Part shown: piece by piece, positions 1 to 8,558 of the stretch | Layout: each line of letters begins with the position of its first letter | How positions within the stretch are numbered: position 1 is the first letter of the stretch | Origin: Caldilineaceae bacterium | GTDB taxonomy: Bacteria; Chloroflexota; Anaerolineae; Caldilineales; Caldilineaceae | Direction: 5' to 3' | Assembly: GCA_022823185.1 (NCBI GenBank) | Contig: JAJDXQ010000033.1 | Location: 20,820 to 84,819 of the forward strand | DNA: 64,000 bases | Position numbers and translations under genes: made by a program | Notes under the pieces: model-generated | What the model was told of the DNA's origin: nothing | The model's database searches: none | Seen by the model: only the letters and a program-made list of their open reading frames with translations

Positions 1-30
1 CGCATTACCTACAAGAGGACTATGCGCTAG
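1..30 (+). CDS. C-terminal tail of a DppB-type ABC permease (partial)
   Basis: The first ten codons read RITYKRTMR and then TAG. The motif R-I-T-Y resembles the cytoplasmic end of DppB/OppB permeases, which commonly finish with a DPRIxY-like tail. The next gene begins 21 bases later and encodes the partner permease fused to an ATPase, so this is the expected dppB position. Only the tail is in the window, so the call rests mostly on context. Confidence 0.45.
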   Translation, partial: RITYKRTMR

Positions 31-51
31 GACAAGAAGCAGAAGAAACCA

Positions 52-2031
52 TTGGCTGTCGGACAACGAACCCCTGATGATGCCTCCGCTCCCGCCCAAG
101 GCTGGGGGCTGAATACCTGGGACTCCCCTTGGCTGAACTTCAAGTTTCTGCTTGGCGCCGGCATCGTCCTGCTGATTCTTCTGTTCGGCCTCGTGGGTCC
201 CTTTTTTTGGGACACGGATTTAGCCTATACGGGCGCGGGGCCGTTGAACAAGCCGCCGGTGTGGGCTGAGGGGGGCCTGCCTGAACACCCCCTTGGCACT
301 GAAAGTAACGGGCGCGATATGCTCGCCCAACTGATCCTGGCGACACCCTCTTCGCTCAAGGTCGGGTTCCTGGCGGCGATCATCGGCATGGGCATCGGCA
401 TGGCGCTCGGTTCCGTGGCGGGTTACGTAGGCGGATGGTGGGACCATGTAATCCGTACGCTCAGCGACTCCGCGGTCACGATTCCGGCGCTGGTTGTGCT
501 GGTTGTCATCGCGTCCTACGTGCAGATGACAGACACCACGGCGATGGCGCTGATCCTCGCGCTATTTGCCTGGCCCGGCCCGACGCGCCTGGTACGCTCG
601 CAGGTGCTCACGTTGCGCGAGCGCAGCTATGTGCGGATGGCGCATCTGTCGGGCGCATCGGCGTTGGAGATCATGTTCGTGGAGATGCTGCCGAACATGC
701 TGCCGTGGCTGGCGGCCAGCCTGACCGGCGGCATTTCAGCGGCGATCCTGGGCGCCACCGGGCTGGAGGTGCTGGGGCTTGGCCCGACACGCGTGCCTTC
801 GCTGGGTCTGATCATCAACCAGGCCACGACGAACGCTGCCCTGGTGCGCGGTCTCGTGTGGTGGTGGCTGCCGCCGATCATCATTCTGATGGTCATCTTC
901 GTCGGCTTCTTTCTGATGACGATCGGTCTCGATGAAATCGCCAATCCGCGTATCCGGCAGTTCAGCTCGACGCGGCGGGAGCGGACCGCGGCGGGGGAAC
1001 TGCCGCCGGTCGAGCCAGTAGAGGACGGAACTGCTGGTGAGGAAGAAGCCGCCCTGGAAGTCGACGACCTGCACGTCCATTATTTTACGCCGCGTGGGGA
1101 GGTCATTGCCGCCAACGGGGTAAACTTCAGTGTGCGCAAGGGCGAAATCCTCGGGCTGGTTGGGGAATCCGGGTGCGGCAAGACGACGGTGGCCATGGCG
1201 ATTCTGCAGGTGGTGCAACCGCCGGGCCGGATCGTGCAGGGAGCGGTGCGAATCGAGGAGCGGGATCTGGTCAGTCTCTCCGGCAGAGACCTGCGCCGGG
1301 TTCGCTGGCGCGATCTGGCCCTGGTGCCTCAGGGAGCCATGAACTCCCTCAACCCGGTCACGCCGATCCGCGAACAGATGGCCGACGCGATCCTGGCGCA
1401 TGAGAACATTGGCCGCGCTGAGCTCGAACAGCGCATTCTCAACCTGCTGAACGATGTCGGACTGCCGGAACGGGTGATTGACATGTTTCCCCACGAACTG
1501 AGTGGGGGCATGAAGCAGCGGGTCTGCATTGCGATGTCGATCGCGCTCAACCCACAGGTGATTATCGCCGACGAGCCAACCAGCGCCCTGGACGTGGTTG
1601 TGCAGCGAGTCGTGGCCCAGACGCTGCTGGAGGTAAAGGAGCGGCTGGGCGTCTCCATGGTGATGATTGGCCACGACATGGGATTGCAGGCCCAGCTTGT
1701 CGACCGCATCGCGGTCATGTATGCCGGCAACCTGGTCGAAGTGGCGCCGGTGGAATCTGCCTTTGCTGAGCCGCTTCATCCATACACGCAACTCTTGATC
1801 GAATCGATTCCATCGATCCGAGAGCGCAAGCCATTGAATGTGACAGAAGGGCTTACGCATGACCTGCGCGACCCGCCGCCCGGCTGTATCTTCCAGTTCC
1901 GCTGCAAGCATGTCGAGCGGATCTGTCGCGAGCGCCGGCCGGAACTGGTGGAAAGAGATGACGACCATCTGGTGGCCTGCTGGCTGTACGAGCCGGAACG
2001 CCACTCCCTGATCGAATTGGAAGAGGCATGA
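52..2031 (+). CDS. Fused oligopeptide ABC transporter permease (DppC-like) and ATPase (DppD-like)
   Basis: This 659-residue protein joins two normally separate subunits of a dipeptide/oligopeptide importer. Residues 1 to about 305 form a DppC-type permease with about six membrane segments and an EAA-type loop near LSGASALEIMF. Residues about 340-600 form an ABC ATPase with Walker A GESGCGKT, signature LSGGMKQR, Walker B VIIADEPTSALD and an H-loop in GHDMG. The C-terminus is the cysteine-bearing oligopeptide/dipeptide extension (CIFQFRC, then CRERRP), typical of DppD/OppD. The start is TTG at 52; an in-frame TAG at 28-30 and the lack of another start force this choice. The gene overlaps the next ATPase by ATGA, implying translational coupling. 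Substrate is not determined. Confidence 0.9.
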   Translation: MAVGQRTPDDASAPAQGWGLNTWDSPWLNFKFLLGAGIVLLILLFGLVGPFFWDTDLAYTGAGPLNKPPVWAEGGLPEHPLGTESNGRDMLAQLILATPSSLKVGFLAAIIGMGIGMALGSVAGYVGGWWDHVIRTLSDSAVTIPALVVLVVIASYVQMTDTTAMALILALFAWPGPTRLVRSQVLTLRERSYVRMAHLSGASALEIMFVEMLPNMLPWLAASLTGGISAAILGATGLEVLGLGPTRVPSLGLIINQATTNAALVRGLVWWWLPPIIILMVIFVGFFLMTIGLDEIANPRIRQFSSTRRERTAAGELPPVEPVEDGTAGEEEAALEVDDLHVHYFTPRGEVIAANGVNFSVRKGEILGLVGESGCGKTTVAMAILQVVQPPGRIVQGAVRIEERDLVSLSGRDLRRVRWRDLALVPQGAMNSLNPVTPIREQMADAILAHENIGRAELEQRILNLLNDVGLPERVIDMFPHELSGGMKQRVCIAMSIALNPQVIIADEPTSALDVVVQRVVAQTLLEVKERLGVSMVMIGHDMGLQAQLVDRIAVMYAGNLVEVAPVESAFAEPLHPYTQLLIESIPSIRERKPLNVTEGLTHDLRDPPPGCIFQFRCKHVERICRERRPELVERDDDHLVACWLYEPERHSLIELEEA

Positions 2032-3032
2032 CGCAGCCGGGCAAAGCGGAACCTCTTCTCCGAATCCGTGACGCCACGATGGAGTTCGGCGGCGGCTTTC
2101 TGAGTTCGCAGCCCCCTCTTGTGGCGCTGGACTCTTTCAGCCTTGATCTGCACGAGTCTCCCGCGCAGATCACGACGATCGCAGGTGAGAGCGGCAGCGG
2201 CAAGACGACGCTCGCCAACCTGGTCCTCGGATTTATCTCGCCGACCCAAGGGCAGATCCTCTACAAGGGTGTTGATCTCTCGCAGTTGGATCGCAAGCAG
2301 CGCCTGACCTATCGCCAAGAGGTCCAGGCCATTTTTCAGGACCCGTATGACGTTTTCAACCCCTTCTTCCGCATCCAGCACACGTTCAACCTGGTCATGC
2401 GGCATTTTGCCCTGGCCCAGGACAAGCTCGAGAGACGCGAACTGATCGAGGACGCGCTAAACGTCGTGGGCCTGCGCGGCGACGAAATCTTGGAGAAGTA
2501 CCCGCATCAACTCAGCGGGGGGCAGCGCCAGAGGGTAATGGTGGCGCGCGCCTACCTGCTGCGTCCGCGGCTGATTGTGGCCGATGAACCGGTTTCAGCC
2601 GTGGACGCTTCTCTGCGGGCGATGATCCTCGATATCATGCTGCGGCTGCGAGACGAACACGGCATATCCTTCCTCTATATTACGCACGACCTCTCGACCG
2701 CGTACCAGATCGGCGACAATATGATTGTTCTCTTCCAGGGCATCACCGCGGAGACGGGGGATACCGGCCAGATCATCCAGAACCCGCAACACCCTTATGT
2801 GCAGGAGTTGATCAATTCGATCCCGGTGCCGGACCCGAAAATCAAGTGGGATACGGATATTAGGCTGCCGGCAGAGGAGACGATGCGCTCGCAGAACGCG
2901 GAGGGCGCCCCGAGAGGCTGCCGCTTTTACCAGCGCTGCCCACACCGGATGGACATCTGCCTTGAGAATCAACCGCCTCTCATCCCCGTGGAAGGCCAAC
3001 ATGCCGTGGCCTGTTACCTGTACGAGTCCTGA
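2028..3032 (+). CDS. Oligopeptide ABC transporter ATP-binding protein (DppF/OppF-like)
   Basis: This 334-residue ATPase is the second nucleotide-binding subunit of the peptide importer. Visible motifs are Walker A GESGSGKTT, a Q-loop in AIFQDPYDVFNP, signature LSGGQRQRV, Walker B LIVADEPVSAVD and the switch histidine in YITHDLS. The C-terminal oligopeptide extension is present, with cysteines in GCRFYQRCPHRMDIC. It starts in the stop codon of the upstream fusion (ATGA), so the two halves are probably made in equal amounts. No binding-protein gene adjoins within the window; it probably lies upstream of position 1. Confidence 0.92.
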   Translation: MTQPGKAEPLLRIRDATMEFGGGFLSSQPPLVALDSFSLDLHESPAQITTIAGESGSGKTTLANLVLGFISPTQGQILYKGVDLSQLDRKQRLTYRQEVQAIFQDPYDVFNPFFRIQHTFNLVMRHFALAQDKLERRELIEDALNVVGLRGDEILEKYPHQLSGGQRQRVMVARAYLLRPRLIVADEPVSAVDASLRAMILDIMLRLRDEHGISFLYITHDLSTAYQIGDNMIVLFQGITAETGDTGQIIQNPQHPYVQELINSIPVPDPKIKWDTDIRLPAEETMRSQNAEGAPRGCRFYQRCPHRMDICLENQPPLIPVEGQHAVACYLYES

Positions 3033-3224
3033 AAAGACGACCAGGGATAGGGCCGCCGTTTTCCCCTCATCGTAACTCGCGCCCCGCATATATTCTTCTA
3101 ATCTTGCGCTGACCTCCATCTAACGATTGATCGGCTATTCTTGTCTGTGAAGGCGGCAATGAGTAAGGAAGCCGCAGAGTACTTCAGACAGAATCGTCGG
3201 TTGAAAGTTCTATGGAGGCAAACA

Positions 3225-3695
3225 ATGAATCGAGTTGTGAGATGGGACCCATTCCGTGAGATGTTGTCGGTGCGCAATCAGATGGACCAGTTGGTTGGCG
3301 ATCTTCTGCGGGAGCCGTCCGGGTGGCAGGGCAACGAGAACGGAGATTCGTTGCGGCTGGCGCTGGATGTGTACGAGGATGACCATGCGTTCAACGTCAA
3401 AGCCTCTTTGCCAGGGATTGCCCCTAATGAGATCGAAATCAGCTTTTCTGAGAACACGCTGACGATACAGGGCGAGACCAGTGGCGAGAGCGAGGAAGAG
3501 ACCGCCAAATGGCATCTGCGAGAGCGCCACTTCGGCAAGTTTATGCGCAGCATCACTTTGCCGGCGGCGATCAACAGCGCCGATATCAGCGCCGACTTCG
3601 CCGATGGCGTGCTCACGCTGACACTGCCGAAGGCCGATGAGGTGAAACCCCGCAGGATTACGGTGAACGTCGGCGGAGGGACGGTAGAGGGTTAG
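3225..3695 (+). CDS. Small heat shock protein Hsp20 (alpha-crystallin family)
   Basis: This 156-residue protein is an ATP-independent holdase chaperone. The N-terminal segment MNRVVRWDPFREM is characteristic of bacterial Hsp20. The alpha-crystallin domain spans residues about 45-140 and includes the family signature around the GVLTLTLPK strand. The C-terminal tail carries the I-x-V motif (ITVNV) that docks neighbouring dimers. ATG at 3225 is chosen because GGAGG lies at 3214-3218 with ideal spacing; an upstream in-frame TTG at 3141 would add a non-homologous extension. It is monocistronic and followed by a strong terminator. No CIRCE element was seen upstream. Confidence 0.95.
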   Translation: MNRVVRWDPFREMLSVRNQMDQLVGDLLREPSGWQGNENGDSLRLALDVYEDDHAFNVKASLPGIAPNEIEISFSENTLTIQGETSGESEEETAKWHLRERHFGKFMRSITLPAAINSADISADFADGVLTLTLPKADEVKPRRITVNVGGGTVEG

Positions 3696-3753
3696 TCATC
3701 ACCTCGTTCCTCCATCAGCGGGTACAACCCACAACGTAAACTGAGACGCAGCA

Positions 3754-3790
3754 GAGCCCCAGGCCATATGGCCTGGGGCTCCTCTTGTTT
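3754..3790 (+). terminator. Rho-independent terminator after hsp20
   Basis: Positions 3754-3781 form a perfect 28-base inverted repeat (GAGCCCCAGGCC arm, ATAT centre). It is followed by the T-rich CTCTTGTTTT. It lies 58 bases after the hsp20 stop codon. Confidence 0.85.
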
Positions 3791-4278
3791 TGGGCCGCAG
3801 CGCCCGAACTGAACGCCCTGGCGGTGGGCGGCCTTCTCCCAATGCCGCGAAGGAAGCGCAGGAGGGTTCCCTGTTGGGCCAATTTTGCCCCGCCCCATAT
3901 CGCTGCCCCGCGGCATATACGCGCCCCCGCCCCTCACATGTCCGCCGGCCTACGTTTGCGCGCCCCGCCTCCCCCTGTAGGGGCGCCCCTTGTGGGCGCC
4001 CTCCCCGCAGTTCCCCTGCCCTTCTCCCCGCCGCTGGCCCCCATTCTGGACCACGCCCAGGAACGACCGCCAAGTTGAGCTGTGTCACGCGCGAGATTTG
4101 TCTACAGTCTGTCTTGTTTGCGACAATAGGGCCGTTCTGCTCCCGCGAAGACGGCCCGGGATGGGGCAACTGGAACGAACTGCCGAATCCGCGGCGCGGC
4201 CCCTGCACGCAGGCGCCGCGCCCCTGCCCTGCATAGTGGACCGGCTGTGCGCCGCCCTCCCACAATAGGAGAATACAG
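3791..4278. repeat. GC-rich non-coding spacer with a dispersed intergenic repeat
   Basis: No convincing gene is present in this 490-base spacer. Within it, 3975-4000 reads CTGTAGGGGCGCCCCTTGTG and continues with GGGCGCC. Next comes CCCCGCAGTTCCCCTGCCC at about 4004. Both blocks recur with a few changes in the spacer at 18350-18535, and the second block recurs inverted near 62785-62810. The open frames here are products of the high GC content. The last 12 bases before apgM contain its ribosome-binding site (AGGAGA at 4268). Confidence 0.6.
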
Positions 4279-5511
4279 ATGGCATCGCCATTTACCGACT
4301 TTGATCTGATGCGCAATCTGCGACAGGACGGCAGCAAAATCGTTCTGCTGGTGATGGATGGTCTGGGCGGCCTGCCCGCAACGCCGGGGGGAAGGACGGA
4401 ATTGGAGACGGCCCGCACGCCTAACCTGGATGGGCTGGCGGAGTCCGGGTCGTTGGGTCTGAGCATCCCGGTTCGGCCCGGGGTGGAACCGGGGAGCGGG
4501 CCTGCGCACCTGAGCCTGTTCGGTTACGATCCCGTGCGCTATATGATCGGTCGCGGCGTGTTGGAGGCGTTGGGGATCGGCTTCCCGTTGCAGGCCGGCG
4601 ACGTGGCCGCGCGCGGCAACTTCGCGTCGGTCGATGGTGATGGCCTGATTACCGACCGGCGGGCCGGACGCATTGGCACCGAGGAGTGCATCCGGCTGAC
4701 GGGCAAGCTGCGTGAGGCGAGCGCTGGGCTTTTCGACGACTGTGAAGTATTCGTCGAACCGGTGCAGGAACATCGTTTTGTTTTCGTGCTGCGAGGCGAG
4801 GGGCTGGGGGGCAGCCTGACGGATACGGACCCGCAGGCGGTAGGGCGGAAGCCGCTGCCGGTGCGGGACGAAAGCGGGCGAAGCGAAGGCGCGCGCACGG
4901 CGGAACTGGTGAACCGGTGGGCGGCGCACGCCCGTGAAGCGCTGGCCGACGAGCCGCGGGCCAACAGCCTGAACCTGCGCGGTCTGGCGCAGGACCCGGG
5001 ACTGCCGCTCTTTCCGGACATATTTGGCATGCGGGCAGCGGCGATCGCGGTCTATCCGATGTACCGCGGGGTGGCGAGCCTGGTAGGGATGGAAGCGATC
5101 CCGTTCGAGGGAGACCGCCCGCGGCATGAGATCGACGCGCTGGTGGAGGCGTGGGAAGATTTCGACTTCTTTTTTGTTCATGTCAAGAAGACGGACAGCT
5201 ACGGCGAGGACGGAGATTTCGACGCGAAGGTCCGCGAGATCGAGACGGTGGACGCGGAGATTCCCCGCATCCTGGAGCTGGGCCCGGGCGCGCTGATCGT
5301 GACCGGCGATCACAGTACGCCGGCGGTTCTGCGCAGCCACAGCTGGCATCCGGTCCCGACGCTGCTGTGGAGCCCCGATGCCATGCCTGAAGCGGCGCGG
5401 GGCTTTGGCGAGCGCGCTTGCGCCGGCGGCCAGCTGGGAATCTGCCACGCGACAACGCTGGTTCCGCAGGCCATGGCCCATGCGGGCCGGTTGAAGCGCT
5501 TCGGAGCATGA
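4279..5511 (+). CDS. apgM: 2,3-bisphosphoglycerate-independent phosphoglycerate mutase, archaeal type (ApgM)
   Basis: This 410-residue enzyme interconverts 3- and 2-phosphoglycerate in glycolysis and gluconeogenesis without 2,3-BPG. It belongs to the alkaline phosphatase superfamily. The N-terminal metal site is in VLLVMDGLGG, and the catalytic serine lies in the GSGPAHLSLFGYDP segment at residues about 73-86. The distal metal ligands are in VKKTDSYGED and TGDHSTP, and a further histidine lies in SHSWHP. Length matches the family (about 400). ATG at 4279 is preceded by AGGAG. The gene stands between hsp20 and a sirtuin on the same strand, with no obvious functional link. Confidence 0.9.
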   Translation: MASPFTDFDLMRNLRQDGSKIVLLVMDGLGGLPATPGGRTELETARTPNLDGLAESGSLGLSIPVRPGVEPGSGPAHLSLFGYDPVRYMIGRGVLEALGIGFPLQAGDVAARGNFASVDGDGLITDRRAGRIGTEECIRLTGKLREASAGLFDDCEVFVEPVQEHRFVFVLRGEGLGGSLTDTDPQAVGRKPLPVRDESGRSEGARTAELVNRWAAHAREALADEPRANSLNLRGLAQDPGLPLFPDIFGMRAAAIAVYPMYRGVASLVGMEAIPFEGDRPRHEIDALVEAWEDFDFFFVHVKKTDSYGEDGDFDAKVREIETVDAEIPRILELGPGALIVTGDHSTPAVLRSHSWHPVPTLLWSPDAMPEAARGFGERACAGGQLGICHATTLVPQAMAHAGRLKRFGA

Positions 5512-5581
5512 TTGGGGCAGTGTCCGGTGATCAGTGCTTGGTCTCAGCGCAGGGGATCGGAGCAGGGCAAATGTGGGGAGT

Positions 5582-6340
5582 ATGAGAGAGGATATCGATA
5601 GGGCCGCGCGCGCGCTCGGGACCGCTTCAAGGGTTGTTTGCCTCACGGGGGCCGGGGTGAGCGCGGAGTCGGGTGTGCCGACTTTTCGCGACGCCCAGAC
5701 CGGTCTGTGGAGCCGGTTTGATGCGGAAGAGTTGGCTTCTCCAGAGGGCTTCGAACGGGACCCGGGGCTGGTCTGGCGCTGGTACATGTGGCGGTTGGAC
5801 CTGCTGAAGGCGGCTGCGCCCAACCCCGGACACTTTGCTCTGGCACAGCTTGCCGGGCTCTGCGAGCGGTTTCTACTGGTCACGCAGAACGTGGACAGTT
5901 TGCACGAGCAGGCGGGCAGCGGGGAGGTCCTTCACCTGCATGGCAGCCTCCTTCATTTCCGCTGCAATTCGTGCGCCGCCCCGCATCATCTGACCGGCGA
6001 ACAACGGCGCGCAGAGTCGCCGCCCGCGTGCGGACTCTGCGGCGATCTTGTGCGGCCCGATGTGGTCTGGTTCGGCGAGAGTCTGCCCTGGGATGTGGTG
6101 GAAGAGGCGGCCGACGCGGCCCAGGGCTGTGATGCAATGCTTGTCATCGGCACAAGCGGGCTGGTCTATCCCGCGGCGCAGCTGCCGCTGATCGCGAAAC
6201 GGGCGGGGGCCGCGGTGATCGACGTAAACCCGGAGCCGGGCCCCATTTCCTCCATCGCCGATCTGTTCCTGCAGGGGAAGAGCGGGGAGATACTGCCGGC
6301 GTTGGCCGGTTCTGTCGCGGACAGGCGGGCGAACGCCTGA
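5582..6340 (+). CDS. cobB: NAD-dependent protein deacylase (sirtuin, class III-like)
   Basis: This 252-residue sirtuin uses NAD+ to remove acyl groups from lysines. Visible motifs are the NAD-binding GAGVSAESGVPTFRD, the TQNVDSLHEQAG loop (residues 101-113), the catalytic histidine in LHLHGS (His120) and a four-cysteine zinc site (Cys128, 131, 150, 153). The helix contains Y68-M-W-R71. This matches the Tyr-x-x-Arg pair that lets SIRT5 and CobB accept succinyl and malonyl lysine, so desuccinylase or demalonylase activity is likely. ATG at 5582 follows GGGGAG; an in-frame start at 5534 would add 16 unrelated residues. Confidence 0.93.
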   Translation: MREDIDRAARALGTASRVVCLTGAGVSAESGVPTFRDAQTGLWSRFDAEELASPEGFERDPGLVWRWYMWRLDLLKAAAPNPGHFALAQLAGLCERFLLVTQNVDSLHEQAGSGEVLHLHGSLLHFRCNSCAAPHHLTGEQRRAESPPACGLCGDLVRPDVVWFGESLPWDVVEEAADAAQGCDAMLVIGTSGLVYPAAQLPLIAKRAGAAVIDVNPEPGPISSIADLFLQGKSGEILPALAGSVADRRANA

Positions 6341-6448
6341 GTGAGCGGCCCCAATGCGCGGGCCTTCCTCCGGTCGCGCCCGCCCGCCGGTCTTGAGCCG
6401 GGGAACCGACTGTCAAATCCTGAACAACGTACATACGAGGAGTGGATA

Positions 6449-7669
6449 ATGGAAATCGTCGTCGCGGTTATTGCAGGCGTCCTGGTTGGAGGCGTGGTCT
6501 GCTGGATTTTGCAGGGCTCTCGGGCCAGGAGCCGCCAGTCCAGAATGGAGGCGGATTGGGTAAAGAGGGAAACTGCGCTGCGAGAAGAGATCGCAGGGTT
6601 GAAAGGCCAGTTGGCCCAACGAGACAGCGCCGAGAAGATCCTGGAGACGGCGAAGGATCAGCTGAGCGAGAGTTTCCAGGCGACCGCCAGCCAGGTGTTG
6701 CAGGCGAATAACGCCCAGTTCATCGATCTGGCGCAGGAGAATCTGGGAAAGACCCTGGAGGAGGCAAAGGGCGATTTCAAGCAGCGCCACGAGCAGTTTG
6801 AGGCGCTGGTCAAGCCTCTTCGGGATAACTACGAAAAGCTCAACCCGCAGATCAGTCTGCTCGCGCAGAGGAGCGAAAGCATTGCCGAGGAGGCCACCAG
6901 GCTGTCCAGCGCGTTGACGGATAACAGGCAGATAGGCAACTGGGGCGAGGTACAGCTGCGCCGGGTCGTCGAACTGGCCGGAATGCAGGCGTACTGCGAT
7001 TTTGCGGAACAGACTGCCGGCAGCGGCTCGCAGATCAGGCCCGACCTGACGGTGCGGCTGCCGGAGAAGCGGGCTGTGGTCATTGACGCCAAAGCGTCCA
7101 CGGCTGCATACATGGAGGCGCAGCAGGCGGATGATGAGACGGCGCGGGACGATTCGCTGAAACGCCATGCCGGCGCCCTGAAAGCGCAAGTGGACGACCT
7201 GGCAAAAAAGGAATATGGGGCCAAAGTGGAAGGGTCGCTGGATTTTGTGGTGATGTTCGTGCCTGGCGACCAATTTCTGTCAGCGGCGCTGAACGCCAAC
7301 CCTGAGCTGATTGAGTACGCCATGCACAGGCGGGTTGCCATCGCGACACCGGCGTCGCTGATCTCGCTCCTGTGGTCTGTTGCCAATGGCTGGCAGCGCC
7401 AGCGCATTGCCGAAGATGCTGAACGCATCCTGAAAGAGGGGCAGGAACTGCACAAAAGAATGCTGACCTTTATGGATCACTACAAGGATGTTGGCGCAAG
7501 GCTCAACAGGGCCGTTGAAACTTTCAACAGGTCTGTCGGTTCCTTCGATAGCCGGGTCTTGCCCCAGGGGCGCAGGTTTGCCGAAATGGTCACCGACAAA
7601 AAAGAAGAGTTGCCGCAGCCCCTGCAAATTGAAAATCGCGCCCGAATCTCCAGTTACGCGGGGGAGTAG
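6449..7669 (+). CDS. rmuC: DNA recombination protein RmuC homologue
   Basis: This 406-residue protein has an N-terminal membrane segment (residues 1-22), a long coiled coil (about 25-160) and the RmuC domain. The domain resembles a nuclease fold and carries NWGEVQLRRVVELAGM, RPDLTVRLPEKRAVVIDAKA and VVMFVPGDQFLSAAL. In E. coli RmuC limits inversions at short inverted repeats; its biochemistry is not settled. ATG at 6449 follows GAGGAG at 6437; 36 in-frame upstream codons are disregarded as non-homologous. The next gene begins 40 bases downstream, possibly co-transcribed. Confidence 0.93.
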   Translation: MEIVVAVIAGVLVGGVVCWILQGSRARSRQSRMEADWVKRETALREEIAGLKGQLAQRDSAEKILETAKDQLSESFQATASQVLQANNAQFIDLAQENLGKTLEEAKGDFKQRHEQFEALVKPLRDNYEKLNPQISLLAQRSESIAEEATRLSSALTDNRQIGNWGEVQLRRVVELAGMQAYCDFAEQTAGSGSQIRPDLTVRLPEKRAVVIDAKASTAAYMEAQQADDETARDDSLKRHAGALKAQVDDLAKKEYGAKVEGSLDFVVMFVPGDQFLSAALNANPELIEYAMHRRVAIATPASLISLLWSVANGWQRQRIAEDAERILKEGQELHKRMLTFMDHYKDVGARLNRAVETFNRSVGSFDSRVLPQGRRFAEMVTDKKEELPQPLQIENRARISSYAGE

Positions 7670-7709
7670 ATTTCGCGCCAGGAATGAACGACGGCGCAGG
7701 GAGGATGCC

Positions 7710-8315
7710 GTGCCTGAGAGCAGGTTGGAACTGGAAAGGGAGATCGCCAGTGCCCAGGATGAACTCGAGGCGGCGCGACGCAAGCTGGTGAAACTGCGGC
7801 GGCAGCTGCCGCCGCAGCCGGTGGAAGATTACGAGCTGAAGAACGCGGACGGGCCCGTGAAACTCTCGCAACTGTTCGGCGGCAACGATGATCTTATCCT
7901 CATACACAACATGGGAACTGGCTGCTCGAACTGCACGATGTGGGCCGACGGATTCAATGGCGTGTACGACCATCTGCAGAGCCGGGCCGCGTTTGTCGTG
8001 GTTTCGCCGGACACGCCAGAGGCGCAGCAGGCGTTCGCGAGAAAACGCGGCTGGCGGTTTCCGATCTGTTCCGCGGAGGGGACGACGTTTACGAAAGACA
8101 TGGGCTTCCAGTGGGAAGAGGAGGCCTTCATGTCCGGATTCCAGCCGGGCGTTTCGGTCTTTCGAAAGGAGGAGGCCGGAAGGATCGTGCGGGTAGCCAA
8201 AGACTCCTTCGGACCGGGCGACCCCTACTGCGGCGTGTGGCCCCTGTTCGATCTGCTTCCGGACGGGCCGGCCGGCTGGGACCCGTTGTTTGCGTACCCC
8301 GCTGACAGTGGTTGA
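7710..8315 (+). CDS. DUF899 family thioredoxin-fold protein
   Basis: This protein of about 201 residues matches the DUF899 (AhpC/TSA-like) pattern. An N-terminal helical region (residues 1-40, coiled-coil like) is followed by a strand-rich thioredoxin fold. A CxxC-type pair occurs in GTGCSNCTMWADG, followed by FVVVSPDTPEAQQAFARKRG. The C-terminus has the family PYCGVWPLFDLLP segment. Redox function is plausible, but no substrate is known. The GTG at 7710 is selected as start because AGGGAGG stands at 7698-7704; the open frame continues upstream but overlaps rmuC. Confidence 0.82.
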   Translation: MPESRLELEREIASAQDELEAARRKLVKLRRQLPPQPVEDYELKNADGPVKLSQLFGGNDDLILIHNMGTGCSNCTMWADGFNGVYDHLQSRAAFVVVSPDTPEAQQAFARKRGWRFPICSAEGTTFTKDMGFQWEEEAFMSGFQPGVSVFRKEEAGRIVRVAKDSFGPGDPYCGVWPLFDLLPDGPAGWDPLFAYPADSG

Positions 8316-8558
8316 CGAAAATCCTGGCCGGCCAGCCAGCCAGCGCAACGCCCGCCCGACCCAAAATCAGACACGATCGCCAGGAGCAGGAAACCTAATG
8401 TTGCCTTGGACCGTACAGTTGTCAGACGGGCCTCATTGGATGCAACGATGAGGCCGCCAGAGAACCCCTGAGACAACGACAAAACAGGTGCGCGTCTCTT
8501 TCGACGTGATGGTATCGGCCAAAAAACGGAGGAGGCGATCACGACAAGGAGGGCAACA

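Noticed and set aside
736..2004. Long antisense frame opposite the peptide transporter fusion
   Set aside because: The sense frame has full ABC motifs; the antisense frame is a GC-rich shadow.
3141..3224. N-terminal extension of Hsp20 from the TTG
   Set aside because: Ribosome-binding site and family alignment support ATG 3225.
4102..5883. 593-codon reverse frame across apgM
   Set aside because: It spans the apgM gene with no recognisable domain, while the forward frame is a clear enzyme.
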